From Bacteroidales bacterium (lineage in GTDB: Bacteria; Bacteroidota; Bacteroidia; Bacteroidales; UBA932): a DNA stretch of 64,000 nt. The stretch covers positions 62,001 to 126,000 of the forward strand of contig JAEEVC010000002.1 of NCBI GenBank assembly GCA_016287075.1, in the 5' to 3' direction. Below the pieces are notes generated by a model. That model saw only the letters and a program-made list of their open reading frames with translations. It ran no database searches and was not told where the DNA came from. A program made the position numbers and the translations under genes. Shown piece by piece: positions 6,911-15,693 of the stretch (within the stretch, counting starts at the first letter, position 1; each line of letters starts with the position of its first letter).

Positions 6911-8416
6911 CTAGCCCTGGTGAGCCGGACGGAGCAGGTCGAGGACGACCTTGACCGGATTGAAGGTCTCCAGCGGGACCTCGACGAACAGGGTGTTCCA
7001 GTCGCTCATCGCGCCGTTCCAAAGGCCGGGGAGTTCGAGGGCCTTGAGTTCGCGGCCCTGATAGCTCTTGGAGCTGATGAATCCGGCTTCCGGATCGACA
7101 TGGCGGAGCAGGTCGAAGGGCTCGCCCTTGTAGTTCCGCAGGCAGCAGACCAGGTCCACCGGGTTGAAATGGGTCGCGCGGGAGAGGGCGTCGGCCGCGC
7201 CCGCATCGTCCTTGTTGACCTGGACGCTCTCGAGGATCTGGAGCGACGTCGCCCCGTCGCGGCCGGCGATGACGAAAGGACCGCCGCCCGGCTCGCCCTC
7301 GTTGCGGACCATGCCGCAGACGCGGATGGGGCGGTCGAGTTTGGCACGGATCATCTCAAAGCGCTCGGCCTGGCCGTGGGCCAGGGGCAGCTGGACGCAC
7401 AGATGCTTGTCCAGGAACGCCTCCACCTCGTTGCAGAGCTGGCGCGCCTCGGCGCAGCAAGGGTCTGCGACCGCATCGAAACGGCGGAGATAGCCGAAGA
7501 TCCGGTCACGCAAACGCAGGGCCTCCCCCATCAGGACCTTCTTGTACCGGGCCGTTTCCGGCAGATACTTCTCGTGGGCGACATTGTCGATGTTCTTGAT
7601 GGAAACGAGTTCCTGGGACACCGCATTGAGGTTGTGGATCAGCGCGCCGTGGCCGGCGGGGCGGAAGAGGAGCGCGCCGTCGTCCGTCCGGAAGGGCCTG
7701 TTGCGGCCATCGACGGCGATCGTGTCCGTCGCCTTGTCCTGATAGGTGAAGGTGACATGGTACTTGACACCGTAGCGTGCCTCATATGCCGGCTGGACCT
7801 CGGCCAATGCCGCTTCAAAGAGGGCACGGTGTTCCGGGGAGATGGTCACCACGAGGTTGCACGAGCCGTCGGCATTGCGCATATAGGCCTGGGCCTCGAC
7901 CAGGTGCTCGGCGATGGCCGTGCGGACCTCGCCGGGATAGCGGTGGAAACGGATGACGCCCTTCGGCTTGGAGCCATAGCCCAACCCCTTGTCGGTCAAT
8001 ACCTTCTCAAGGACGCTGCGCCGGTAGGCCGCCGTGTCCTCCGGACGGCCGAACAGTTCCTCCGTGTAAAAGGCGAACTTCTCGACGGAGGCGGAAAGGA
8101 CGGCGCCGGGCGCCCCGGCGGGCAGGTCTTCCCCCGCCTCGAGCCTGGCCAGGCCGGCGAAAATGTCCTTGAACATCCGGGAGGCCGCGCCGGATGCGGG
8201 CACGAATTTGCAGCGCCCGGCCACTTCCGCCGTTTCCCCGTAGGCGACGGCGGCGTCCGCCTCCGCCTCCGTCAGGACACGGATCCCGCGCTCCGGCGTG
8301 GCCGGAGCCACGATCTTCATCCAGGGAAAGCCCCGGCGGAAACAATCAATCTGCTGCTGGACGGCGGCGGGAGAGACGCCCCGCTCGCGGATTTGCTGTA
8401 AATCTTTGCTGGTCAT
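6911..8416 (-). CDS. DUF4301 family protein
   Basis: Conserved cytoplasmic protein of 501 residues of unknown function, largely confined to Bacteroidetes. Family features visible are the N-terminal region with GVSPAAVQQQIDCFRRGFPW, the phosphate-loop-like KFVPASGAASRMFKDIF, and later GRFR/GHGALIHNLN-type segments (read as RPAGHGALIHNLNAV). The PASGAASRM stretch suggests nucleotide-sugar or phosphate binding, but that is inference. It sits 3 bases after pdxB and 5 bases before the serine hydrolase, so it belongs to the recF-dciA-pdxB operon. Length agrees with the family. Confidence 0.88.
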   Translation of the reverse strand: MTSKDLQQIRERGVSPAAVQQQIDCFRRGFPWMKIVAPATPERGIRVLTEAEADAAVAYGETAEVAGRCKFVPASGAASRMFKDIFAGLARLEAGEDLPAGAPGAVLSASVEKFAFYTEELFGRPEDTAAYRRSVLEKVLTDKGLGYGSKPKGVIRFHRYPGEVRTAIAEHLVEAQAYMRNADGSCNLVVTISPEHRALFEAALAEVQPAYEARYGVKYHVTFTYQDKATDTIAVDGRNRPFRTDDGALLFRPAGHGALIHNLNAVSQELVSIKNIDNVAHEKYLPETARYKKVLMGEALRLRDRIFGYLRRFDAVADPCCAEARQLCNEVEAFLDKHLCVQLPLAHGQAERFEMIRAKLDRPIRVCGMVRNEGEPGGGPFVIAGRDGATSLQILESVQVNKDDAGAADALSRATHFNPVDLVCCLRNYKGEPFDLLRHVDPEAGFISSKSYQGRELKALELPGLWNGAMSDWNTLFVEVPLETFNPVKVVLDLLRPAHQG

Positions 8417-8419
8417 GGT

Positions 8420-9454
8420 TCAAATAATGCTGAATTCACGTCGGTATTGGTATGCGGTCCGCATGGCCTCGAAACCGTCCGGGTCGAGCCGGAACAGGAA
8501 GTCGTCCGTGAGGACCGGATAATTGTATTGGAAAGTGGCTGCGATCTGGCCCTGCGACATGCCGGTGATGTCCAGGCGGATCGGCGAGAGTTCGGGCACG
8601 GTATCCTCCGGGGAGAAGTGCCGCAGCGCGGCGATGCCGAAGTGGTCCGCAACGGCCCGGACGACGGCGGACGACCCGTTCTGCTTCCCCTGGAAGGAAT
8701 AGCCGGCGATATGGGGCGTGGCGATGTCCACCGCATCCATGAGGATCCGGTTGATCCGGGGCTCCCCCCGCCAGGTGTCGATGATGACGGCCCCGAGTTT
8801 CGGGATCGCATGCAGGAGCGCCGCCTCGTCGACGACCTCGCCGCGGGAGGCGTTGATGAATACGGCCCCGGTCCGCATGCGGGAGAAAAAGGCGTTGTCC
8901 GCCATCCCGGCCGTCGTCGGGTCCAGCGGCGTGTGCATCGTCACGATGTCCGAGCGCTCCAGCAGTTCCTCCAGCGGGAGGAAGGCGTCCGGCCCTTCCG
9001 CCGCAGCGCGGGGCGGATCGCACAGAAGGACCGCAAAGCCCAGTTTGCGGGCCATTTCCTCCACCCGGGAGCCCACATGGCCGACGCCGATGATCCCGAA
9101 TGTCTTGCCCGTGAGCGTAATCCCCTTGCGGGCGGCGACGGCATACAGGGCGGAAAAGACATAGTCCATCACGCCGCCGGCATTGCAGCCGGCCGCGTTG
9201 CGGACGACGATGCCGTTTGCGGCGCACCAGGGCAGGTCGATGTGGTCCGTGCCGATCGTCGCCGTCGCGACGAGGGACACCCGGGTCCCGCCGAGCAGCG
9301 CGGCGTCGCAATGGGTCCGCGTCCGCGTCAGGAGGGCATCTGCATCGAGCAGGTCGGCCCGCGTGATGGCGCGGCCGTCCTTGTAAACGACCTCGGCGTA
9401 CGGTTCGAGCACGCCTTCTAGGAAAGGGATGGCCCGGTCAGCGACGAATTTCAT
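8420..9454 (-). CDS. pdxB: 4-phosphoerythronate dehydrogenase (pyridoxal phosphate synthesis)
   Basis: Oxidises 4-phospho-D-erythronate to the 2-oxo acid in the DXP-dependent pyridoxal 5'-phosphate pathway. It has 344 residues, with the D-2-hydroxyacid dehydrogenase layout: an NAD loop GIIGVGHVGSRV, the catalytic Arg in NASRGEVVDE, the Glu in DTWRGEPRIN, and the His in TPHIAGYS. The C-terminal extension of about 80 residues (SPEDTVPELSP onward) is the PdxB dimerisation domain, which separates it from other 2-hydroxyacid dehydrogenases. The start overlaps the DUF721 stop by 4 bases (ATGA type), so translation is probably coupled. Confidence 0.95.
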   Translation of the reverse strand: MKFVADRAIPFLEGVLEPYAEVVYKDGRAITRADLLDADALLTRTRTHCDAALLGGTRVSLVATATIGTDHIDLPWCAANGIVVRNAAGCNAGGVMDYVFSALYAVAARKGITLTGKTFGIIGVGHVGSRVEEMARKLGFAVLLCDPPRAAAEGPDAFLPLEELLERSDIVTMHTPLDPTTAGMADNAFFSRMRTGAVFINASRGEVVDEAALLHAIPKLGAVIIDTWRGEPRINRILMDAVDIATPHIAGYSFQGKQNGSSAVVRAVADHFGIAALRHFSPEDTVPELSPIRLDITGMSQGQIAATFQYNYPVLTDDFLFRLDPDGFEAMRTAYQYRREFSII

Positions 9455-9774
9455 TTCAGGACAAGGTTACGGATATAGCCGACGCTCCGGTTGTCCTCCG
9501 TAAAGAGGGCGTCGCCGGAAAGCCAGGCGTTCATTTTTTCAACAAGCAGGTCGCGCTGGAAGTACAGTTGGTTGCGGACGACCGAGGAACTGACTGTGAT
9601 ATAGAGTGTTCCGGAACGGAAGAACCGGCGGAGCGTAAAGGGGGCGGCGCCGGAACAGGCATCCCAGGCCGCGAAGATCCGCTGCGTGTTCAACCCGGGG
9701 GCGAGACGCATCGACTTGATGTAGGCCCGCACCAGTTCGTCCATTCCGACGGCTTTTTTCCGATCCAGTCCCAT
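9451..9774 (-). CDS. DUF721 / DciA-like protein
   Basis: Small protein of 107 residues, starting MGLDRKKAVGMDELVRAYIK. The DUF721 core (RIFAAWDACSGAAPFTLRRF, then GTLYITVSSSVVRNQL) is the KH-like domain found in DciA, the ancestral loader or partner of the replicative helicase DnaB. In Bacteroidetes the gene commonly follows recF, as here with a 4-base gap. A role in replication initiation is therefore likely but rests on the family. The longer upstream ORF (to 9843) overlaps recF and is rejected in favour of the ATG at 9774. It overlaps pdxB by 4 bases. Confidence 0.85.
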   Translation of the reverse strand: MGLDRKKAVGMDELVRAYIKSMRLAPGLNTQRIFAAWDACSGAAPFTLRRFFRSGTLYITVSSSVVRNQLYFQRDLLVEKMNAWLSGDALFTEDNRSVGYIRNLVLK

Positions 9775-9778
9775 AGCG

Positions 9779-10879
9779 CTATACGACAGGGGTGAAATGG
9801 CCGCCGGCGGCCGTGAAATACGCCCGGTCCTCGGTGATCGCATCGACGATGCCGCTGAGGCGGGCCCGGTCGGTGTCCGTGATGAAGATCTGGCCGAAAT
9901 CCTTGCCCGCGACCAGTTCGATCAGGTTGGCGATCCGCTGCAGGTCGAGTTTGTCGAACACGTCGTCCAGCAGCAGGGTCGGCGCGAAGCCGTACCGGGC
10001 CTTCATGATCTCGTACTGGGCGAACTTGAGGGCGACGAGGAAGGACTTCTGCTGGCCCTGGGAGCCGCAGCGGCGGATCGGATGGCCGTCCATGCCGAAG
10101 AGGAAATCATCGCGCTGGACGCCGGCGGAGGTGTACCTGAGCACCCGGTCCCGCTCCCGGCTTTCCGCGAGGATGGCGGACAGCGGCCCTTTCTGGAGGT
10201 CGGACCGGTATTCGACGGAGACCGACTCGGATCCGCCGGAGATGAGCCTGTAATACTGCGCGACCACCGGCCGGAGGTGCTCCGTCATCCGGGTGCGGGC
10301 TTCGAAAACCGGCGCGGCGGCCCGCTCCATCCGTGCATCGAACACGGCGAGCAGGTCCTCGTCCGGATTGCCGTCCTTCAGGAGCCGGTTGCGCTCCAGC
10401 AGGAGGCGGTTATAGGCCTGGACGGCCGCGAGATACTCCCGGTCCATCTGCGAAAGGACGGCATTGGCGAAGCGGCGCCGCTCCTCCCCGGAATCGCTCA
10501 CGAGGGAAATGTCCGAGGGAGAGACCATGACAACGGGAAGGACCCCGATATGCTCGGAAATGCGCCCGTAGGGCTTGTCGTCCCGGACCAGTTTTTTCTC
10601 CCCGCCGGAACCCACCTGGACCGAAAAACGGGAATCGAGCCCGTTTTCCATCCGGCAGGTCCCGCCGATGGCGAACCCGGCGGTCCCGTAGCGGAAGTTG
10701 TACCGGTCCGGGGCCGGGAAGGCGCTCTTGGTCATGGAAAGATAGTAGATCGCATCCATCAGGTTGGTCTTCCCCTCCCCGTTGTTGCCGCTGATGCAGT
10801 TGACATTCGGGGAAAAAGACAGTTCCTCGAAGGCGATATTCCGGTAGTCCCGGACCATGATTTTCCTCAGTGTCGGCAT
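9779..10879 (-). CDS. recF: DNA replication and repair protein RecF
   Basis: SMC-like ATPase of 366 residues that loads RecA at gaps with RecO and RecR. Walker A is GNNGEGKTN (about 31-39), just after the RecF-type N-terminus RKIMVRDYRNI. The C-terminal Walker B/signature region reads LLLDDVFDKLD, and the Q-rich SQGQQKSFLVALKFAQ motif matches RecF. The start MPTLRKI is chosen over an ATG 8 codons upstream because the family begins with hydrophobic residues followed by RNY/RNI. It heads an operon with dciA-like, pdxB, DUF4301 and the hydrolase, and diverges from the TPR gene. Confidence 0.96.
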   Translation of the reverse strand: MPTLRKIMVRDYRNIAFEELSFSPNVNCISGNNGEGKTNLMDAIYYLSMTKSAFPAPDRYNFRYGTAGFAIGGTCRMENGLDSRFSVQVGSGGEKKLVRDDKPYGRISEHIGVLPVVMVSPSDISLVSDSGEERRRFANAVLSQMDREYLAAVQAYNRLLLERNRLLKDGNPDEDLLAVFDARMERAAAPVFEARTRMTEHLRPVVAQYYRLISGGSESVSVEYRSDLQKGPLSAILAESRERDRVLRYTSAGVQRDDFLFGMDGHPIRRCGSQGQQKSFLVALKFAQYEIMKARYGFAPTLLLDDVFDKLDLQRIANLIELVAGKDFGQIFITDTDRARLSGIVDAITEDRAYFTAAGGHFTPVV

Positions 10880-10900
10880 AGCCACTTGCTCCAAACCTTG

Positions 10901-10928
10901 CAAATATAATCATTTTTTACTACTTTTG
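10901..10928. promoter_or_regulatory. Divergent promoters of recF and the TPR-yebC operon
   Basis: TATATTTG on the minus strand (10901-10908) faces recF, and TACTTTTG on the plus strand (10921-10928) faces the TPR gene. The plus box has CTTG 20 bases upstream (10897-10900). The two -7 boxes are 12 bases apart, so polymerase binding at one would probably block the other. Confidence 0.65.
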
Positions 10929-10985
10929 TCGGCTGTATCGGCTTTGTCCGGAATGAATTGATTAAACAAAAAAACAAGAAAACAT

Positions 10986-11663
10986 ATGGCAACCAAGAAC
11001 AACCCGGAAGAACTCCGCAACCAGAACATGCAGGAGGCCGCTTCCAAGACCGAACAATTCTTCGAGAAGAACAAGAAAACCATCTACACCTGCTTCATCG
11101 CAGTCCTCGCGGTCGCGCTCGTCGCCCTCCTCTATTCCCGCTTTTACCTCCAGCCGAAGAAGGCCGAGGCCGCGGACCAGCTCTATCACGCAGAGCAGGC
11201 TTTCGCCCAGGGCAACTATGAGCTCGCCCTCAACGGGGACGACAACAACATGGGCTTCGACGAGGTCATCTCCAAGTATGGCCGCAAGGCCGGTGCCGCC
11301 GTCTATCTCTACGCCGGCGTCAGCGCCCTCCAGCAGGGGAACTTCGAGGAGGCGATCGGCTTCCTGAAGAAGTACGACGGCAACGACAAGATCCTCCTCG
11401 GCCGTGCCCAGGCCTGCATCGGCGACGCCTATGTCGGGCTCGAGGACTACAAGACCGCCCTCGGCTGGTTCGAGAAGGCGGCCGCCACCTCCGACAACCT
11501 CTTCTCCGCCACGTACCTGCTGAAGGCCGGCGTCACCGCCGAGAAGCTGGGTGACACCCAGAAGGCCCTCGCCGCCTACAAGCAGATCAAGGACCAGTAC
11601 CGGCAGGCTCCCGAGGCCATCGACATCGACAAGTACATCGTCCGCATCGAATCCGCAAAATAA
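10986..11663 (+). CDS. Membrane-anchored TPR protein
   Basis: Protein of 225 residues with a cytoplasmic N-terminus rich in Asn/Glu/Lys, one membrane helix (about 38-56, TCFIAVLAVALVALLYSRF), and a C-terminal part of about 160 residues with TPR-like helical repeats (DQLYHAEQAFAQGNYELAL, AVYLYAGVSALQQGNFEEAI, RAQACIGDAYVGLEDYKTAL, YLLKAGVTAEKLGDTQKAL). It resembles YfgM/BamD-like scaffolds of the envelope. The partner is unknown. It is followed 9 bases later by yebC and probably co-transcribed. Confidence 0.85.
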   Translation: MATKNNPEELRNQNMQEAASKTEQFFEKNKKTIYTCFIAVLAVALVALLYSRFYLQPKKAEAADQLYHAEQAFAQGNYELALNGDDNNMGFDEVISKYGRKAGAAVYLYAGVSALQQGNFEEAIGFLKKYDGNDKILLGRAQACIGDAYVGLEDYKTALGWFEKAAATSDNLFSATYLLKAGVTAEKLGDTQKALAAYKQIKDQYRQAPEAIDIDKYIVRIESAK

Positions 11664-11672
11664 GCATACGCC

Positions 11673-12428
11673 ATGGGTAGGGCATTTGAATTCCGCAAGG
11701 AAAGGAAAATGAAAAGATGGGGCCACATGGCCCGTGTCTTCACCAAGCTCGGAAAGGAAATCACCATCGCCGTGAAGAACGGCGGCCCGGATGTCGTCGG
11801 CAACCCGCGCCTGCGCGCCCTCATCGCCGAGGCGAAGGCCGAGCAGATGCCGAAGGAGAACATCGAGCGCGCCATCAAGAAGGCCACCGACAAGAGCGTC
11901 GGCGACTTCAAGGAGATCGTCTATGAAGGATTCGGCCCGTTCGGCATCGCCTACCTCGTAGAGGCCGCGACCGACAACAACACCCGCACCGTCGCCAATG
12001 TCCGCAGCTACTTCACCAAGTGCGGCGGCTCCCTCCAGACCAGCGGTTCCGTCGCCTTCATGTTCGACCACAAGTGCGTCTTCCGCATCAAGGAGGATCC
12101 CGCGAAGCCCATCGACATCGACGAGCTCGAGCTCGAGCTGATCGACTACGGCGCCGAGGAGGTCTTCAAGCAGGAAGTCGAGGACGAGGACGAGAACGTG
12201 ACCGTCGAGGTCTGCATCTACGGCGACTACACGGCGTACGGCCAGATCCAGAAGTACATCGAGGAGAACGGCTACGAAATGCTCTCCGGCGGTTTCGAGC
12301 GCATCCCGAACGTGGACCTCAAGGACGTCACCCCCGAGCAGCGCGCCACCCTGGACAAACTCACCGGCCTCATCGAGGACGACGAGGATGTGACCAATGT
12401 CTATACGACCCTCAAACCGGCAGATTAA
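11673..12428 (+). CDS. yebC: YebC/PmpR family protein (transcription or translation factor)
   Basis: Protein of 251 residues of the widespread YebC/TACO1 family. Landmarks are MGRAFEFRKERKMKRWGHMA at the N-terminus (Bacteroidetes form of GHSKW), IAEAKAEQMPKENIERAIKK, YEGFGPFGIAYLVEAATDN, and the acidic C-terminal domain. YebC proteins were described as DNA-binding regulators; more recent work on TACO1 and YebC points to relief of ribosome stalling at proline runs. Which applies here cannot be told from sequence. Downstream of the TPR gene by 9 bases. Confidence 0.95.
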   Translation: MGRAFEFRKERKMKRWGHMARVFTKLGKEITIAVKNGGPDVVGNPRLRALIAEAKAEQMPKENIERAIKKATDKSVGDFKEIVYEGFGPFGIAYLVEAATDNNTRTVANVRSYFTKCGGSLQTSGSVAFMFDHKCVFRIKEDPAKPIDIDELELELIDYGAEEVFKQEVEDEDENVTVEVCIYGDYTAYGQIQKYIEENGYEMLSGGFERIPNVDLKDVTPEQRATLDKLTGLIEDDEDVTNVYTTLKPAD

Positions 12429-12448
12429 AACAACAAGATTCCCCGATC

Positions 12449-13147
12449 ATGAAAGCGCTTAGAACCCTTCTCGCCGCGGCCGCCGTCATGACCCTTTCGG
12501 CGACCCTGTCCGCACAGGACATCAACCAGCAGCTGGAACGCACCATCCAGCAGAACCAGGAAGCCGTCGAACAGGCGGAAGCCCGGAAGAACAGCGTCGA
12601 CCGCCAGAACCGGCGGACCATCGACCGGAGCAAGGACGAAATCAACCGCAACGAACAGCGGATCAAGGAAATCAAGAAGCTCCGGAAAGAAGCCAAAGAC
12701 GCCCTCCAGACCCTCAAGGAGCACCACAAGCTCAAGAAGGACGCCCTGAAGGCCAATGAAAAAGCGATGAAGATCGACGGTCTCTCCATGGCGGACAAGG
12801 ACCAGATCCGGGGCTGGAAACAGGAGCTCAGGGAACTGGACAACCAGATCAAGAGCGCCAAGCAGACGGTCAAGGAGTACGACCAGCAGATCAAGGGTTA
12901 CCAGAAGAACATCTCCGCGGAGAAGAAGGTCATCAACAAGAGCAAGAAGGAGATGAACGAGGCGAAGAAGGACCTCAAGGCCACCCAGAAGGACCTGAAG
13001 GAGAGCCAGAAGATCCAGAAGAAGATCGAGGCCCAGCCGGAGGTTCCCGTCGTCCCGCCCGCCCCGCCGGTCGAGCAGCCGGACACGACCGCCCGTCAGG
13101 CCGACACGACCGTCGTTGTCACGCCTCCCGTGGAAGCGGAGATTTAA
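12449..13147 (+). CDS. Exported coiled-coil protein
   Basis: Protein of 232 residues, not recognised. A signal peptide (MKALRTLLAAAAVMTLSATLSAQ) is followed by about 170 residues almost wholly charged and helical (repeats of K, E, Q, N, R such as DEINRNEQRIKEIKKLRKEA), predicted as a long coiled coil. A proline-rich tail of about 40 residues ends VVVTPPVEAEI. The likely site is the periplasm, perhaps as a structural spacer. It starts 20 bases after yebC, and the codon use matches the neighbours. Confidence 0.8.
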   Translation: MKALRTLLAAAAVMTLSATLSAQDINQQLERTIQQNQEAVEQAEARKNSVDRQNRRTIDRSKDEINRNEQRIKEIKKLRKEAKDALQTLKEHHKLKKDALKANEKAMKIDGLSMADKDQIRGWKQELRELDNQIKSAKQTVKEYDQQIKGYQKNISAEKKVINKSKKEMNEAKKDLKATQKDLKESQKIQKKIEAQPEVPVVPPAPPVEQPDTTARQADTTVVVTPPVEAEI

Positions 13148-13198
13148 GCGGTTTCCGGCCGCCTTTGCGTCCGGGAAGTAGCATAGTGAAACATGCAG

Positions 13199-13219
13199 GC
13201 CTCCCGCACCCCGGGAGGC
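13199..13219 (+). promoter_or_regulatory. Stable hairpin in the leader of the decarboxylase operon
   Basis: A perfect 8-bp stem, GCCTCCCG and CGGGAGGC, with a 5-base loop, 28 bases before mmdA. There is no T-run after it, so it is not a typical terminator. It could be an attenuator or mRNA-protecting element, or end the upstream transcript by a factor-dependent route. Confidence 0.35.
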
Positions 13220-13247
13220 ATATTGATTTGACGCACATCCTTTTACC

Positions 13248-14804
13248 ATGAGCATCCAAGAGGAAAACATCGCCCGGCTCGTCGAGCGGCGCGCGGCGGC
13301 CCGGGAGGGCGGCGGCGCCAAACGCATCGATGCACAGCACGCCAAGGGCAAGCTCACGGCCCGCGAACGGCTCGCCCTGCTGCTGGACGAAGGCAGTTTC
13401 GAGGAATATGACATGTTCGTGCAGCACCGCTGTACGAACTTCGGCATGGAGAAGCAGCACTTCGACGGGGACGGCGTCGTGACCGGCTGCGGGACCGTCG
13501 ACGGCCGCCTGGTCTATGTCTTTGCCCAGGATTTCACCGTCTCCGGCGGTTCCCTGTCCAAGACGATGTCCGAGAAGATCTGCAAGGTGATGGACCTGGC
13601 CCTGCGGAACGGCGCGCCCCTCGTGGGGCTCAACGATTCCGGCGGCGCCCGCATCCAGGAGGGCATCGACGCCCTGGCCGGCTACGGTGAGATCTTCGAG
13701 CGGAACATCCTCTCTTCGGGCGTGATCCCGCAGGTCAGCGGCATTTTCGGCCCCTGCGCCGGCGGCGCGGTGTACTCCCCCGCCCTGACGGATTTCACCC
13801 TGATGGTGAAAAACACCGCCTACATGTTCCTGACCGGCCCGGCCGTCGTGAAGAGCGTCACGGGCGAGACCGTGGACCAGGAACAGCTCGGCGGAGCCTC
13901 CGTCCATGCCTCAAAGAGCGGCGTTGCCCATTTCGCGGCCCCGACCGAGCAGGAAGGCATCGCGACCATCCGGGAACTCCTCTCCTACCTCCCTTCCAAT
14001 AATATGGAAGAAGCGCCGCGAACGGAGTGCAACGACCCGGTCGGCCGCGTGGACGACGCCCTGAACGCCATCATCCCCGACAATCCGAACAAGGCCTACG
14101 ACATGTACACCGTCATCGGCAGCATCGTGGACAACGGCCGTTTCCTCGAGGTCCATCGGGATTTCGCCCGGAACATCATCGTCGGGTTCGCCCGGATGAA
14201 CGGACGGAGCGTCGGGGTCGTCGCCAACCAGCCGAACGTGCTCGCCGGCGTGCTCGACATTAACGCCTCCCGCAAAGCGGCCCGTTTCGTCCGCTTCTGC
14301 GATGCCTTCAACATCCCGCTCGTGACGCTGGTCGATGTCCCCGGCTTCCTGCCGGGCACCCAGCAGGAATACGGCGCCATCATCACCAACGGGGCGAAAC
14401 TCCTCTATGCCTTCGGCGAGGCGACGGTCCCCCGCGTGACGGTCACCCTCCGGAAGTCCTACGGCGGAGCCCACATCGTCATGAGCTGCAAGCAGCTCCG
14501 CGGCGACATCAACTACGCCTGGCCGTCCGCGAACATCGCGGTCATGGGGGCCGACGGCGCCGTCAACGTGCTCTACGCCAAGGACATCAAGGCCGATCCC
14601 GAACATGCGGACGAGATCTTCGAGGCAAAGAAGAAGGAATACGAGGACCTGTTCTCCAACCCCTACCAGGCGGCGCAGAAGGGCTATATCGACGACATCA
14701 TCGAGCCGCGCAACACGCGCTTCCGCATCATCCGGGCGCTGGAGCAGCTTTCCGGGAAGCGGCAGTCGCTCCCGCCCAAGAAACACGACAATCTTCCGCT
14801 GTAA
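13248..14804 (+). CDS. mmdA: Methylmalonyl-CoA decarboxylase alpha subunit (carboxyltransferase)
   Basis: Acyl-CoA carboxyltransferase of 518 residues. It moves the carboxyl group of (S)-methylmalonyl-CoA to biotin on the carrier protein, giving propionyl-CoA. Family landmarks: [19 protein letters not shown] near the N-terminus, [20 protein letters not shown] (oxyanion-hole glycines of the first crotonase-like domain), [20 protein letters not shown], and, in the second domain, [15 protein letters not shown] and [16 protein letters not shown]. Propionyl-CoA carboxylase beta chain looks almost the same; the OadG, biotin-carrier and OadB genes that follow in one operon decide for the sodium-pumping decarboxylase. 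Cytoplasmic subunit of a membrane complex. Confidence 0.95.
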   Translation: MSIQEENIARLVERRAAAREGGGAKRIDAQHAKGKLTARERLALLLDEGSFEEYDMFVQHRCTNFGMEKQHFDGDGVVTGCGTVDGRLVYVFAQDFTVSGGSLSKTMSEKICKVMDLALRNGAPLVGLNDSGGARIQEGIDALAGYGEIFERNILSSGVIPQVSGIFGPCAGGAVYSPALTDFTLMVKNTAYMFLTGPAVVKSVTGETVDQEQLGGASVHASKSGVAHFAAPTEQEGIATIRELLSYLPSNNMEEAPRTECNDPVGRVDDALNAIIPDNPNKAYDMYTVIGSIVDNGRFLEVHRDFARNIIVGFARMNGRSVGVVANQPNVLAGVLDINASRKAARFVRFCDAFNIPLVTLVDVPGFLPGTQQEYGAIITNGAKLLYAFGEATVPRVTVTLRKSYGGAHIVMSCKQLRGDINYAWPSANIAVMGADGAVNVLYAKDIKADPEHADEIFEAKKKEYEDLFSNPYQAAQKGYIDDIIEPRNTRFRIIRALEQLSGKRQSLPPKKHDNLPL

Positions 14805-14808
14805 TCCC

Positions 14809-15693
14809 ATGAAGGCCAAGCATTTCCTTCCGCTGATCCTCCTCGCCGCCTGGAGTCTTCCGGCCCGTTCCCAGAACGTGCGGGACCTCATCATTTCCGA
14901 GGTCCTCGCGGAGCCGGACAGTTGCGGCATCGTGGACGGCTACGGGCGGAGATGCGGCTGGATCGAACTGTTCAACACCTCGCAGGGAACCGTCAATTTC
15001 GGCGGCTGCTACCTGACCGACGACCGGACGGACCTCCGGAAGAGCATCATCCCGAAAGGGGACCTGCGGACGAAACTCGGCCCGCGGCAGACGGCGCTCA
15101 TCTTCGCGGGCGGAAACGGCGCCGACGGCACCTTCTATGCCGGATTCACCCTTTCGCCCGGCGAGACCGTCTATCTGGTCAGCAACGACGGACGGACCGT
15201 TATCGATTCCCTGCAAATCCCGGCCGGCATGCCGAAGGGGATGTCCCTGGGCAAGGAAGCGCACGACCTCCGGCAGCGGGAATTCGTCCCGAACGATGCG
15301 CCCGGAACGCCGACGCCCGGCTCCCCGAACGGCCGGCAGGATGCCGAGTCCAAAGCCCAGGTCATGGCGGTGAAAGACCCGCACGGGCTCATCCTCGCGC
15401 TGGTTTCCGTCTCGGTGGTCTTTTCCGCCCTCGCCATCCTGTGGGCCCTGTTCATCCTGCTGTTCCGCATCGTGGAAGGCAGGAAGGATTCCCGTCCGGC
15501 ACCGGGAGAGGCGGCCGTCGCACCGACACCCGGCAAAGAGGCGGACGGGGATGTTTACGCCGCCATCGCAGCGGCGCTCGACCTATACCTGTCCGACACG
15601 GTCCATGATGCCGAACCCTTCGTCATCACCCTCCGTCCCAAGGCGAGCTCATGGAATGACAAGCGACAGAATTTCAGAAAGTTACCCAAATGA
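14809..15693 (+). CDS. Lamin-tail domain fused to OadG-type gamma subunit
   Basis: Protein of 294 residues. A signal peptide (MKAKHFLPLILLAAWSLPARS) leads into a lamin-tail-like beta domain (about 25-165: ISEVLAEPDSCGIVDGYGRR, WIELFNTSQGTVNFGGCYLT, FTLSPGETVYLVSNDGRTV, DAPGTPTPGSPNG). Then come one membrane helix (about 195-220, LVSVSVVFSALAILWALFIL) and a cytoplasmic tail with acidic YAAIAAALDLYL, as in OadG gamma subunits. OadG anchors and assembles the decarboxylase complex. The position, 4 bases after mmdA and overlapping the biotin carrier by 4 bases, supports the gamma role. The exported N-terminal domain is extra compared with classical OadG (about 80 residues). Confidence 0.85.
   Translation: MKAKHFLPLILLAAWSLPARSQNVRDLIISEVLAEPDSCGIVDGYGRRCGWIELFNTSQGTVNFGGCYLTDDRTDLRKSIIPKGDLRTKLGPRQTALIFAGGNGADGTFYAGFTLSPGETVYLVSNDGRTVIDSLQIPAGMPKGMSLGKEAHDLRQREFVPNDAPGTPTPGSPNGRQDAESKAQVMAVKDPHGLILALVSVSVVFSALAILWALFILLFRIVEGRKDSRPAPGEAAVAPTPGKEADGDVYAAIAAALDLYLSDTVHDAEPFVITLRPKASSWNDKRQNFRKLPK

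Noticed and set aside
9775..9843. Longer N-terminus for the DUF721 protein
   Set aside because: It would overlap the recF gene by more than 60 bases and adds an Arg/Pro/Ser-rich stretch foreign to the family.
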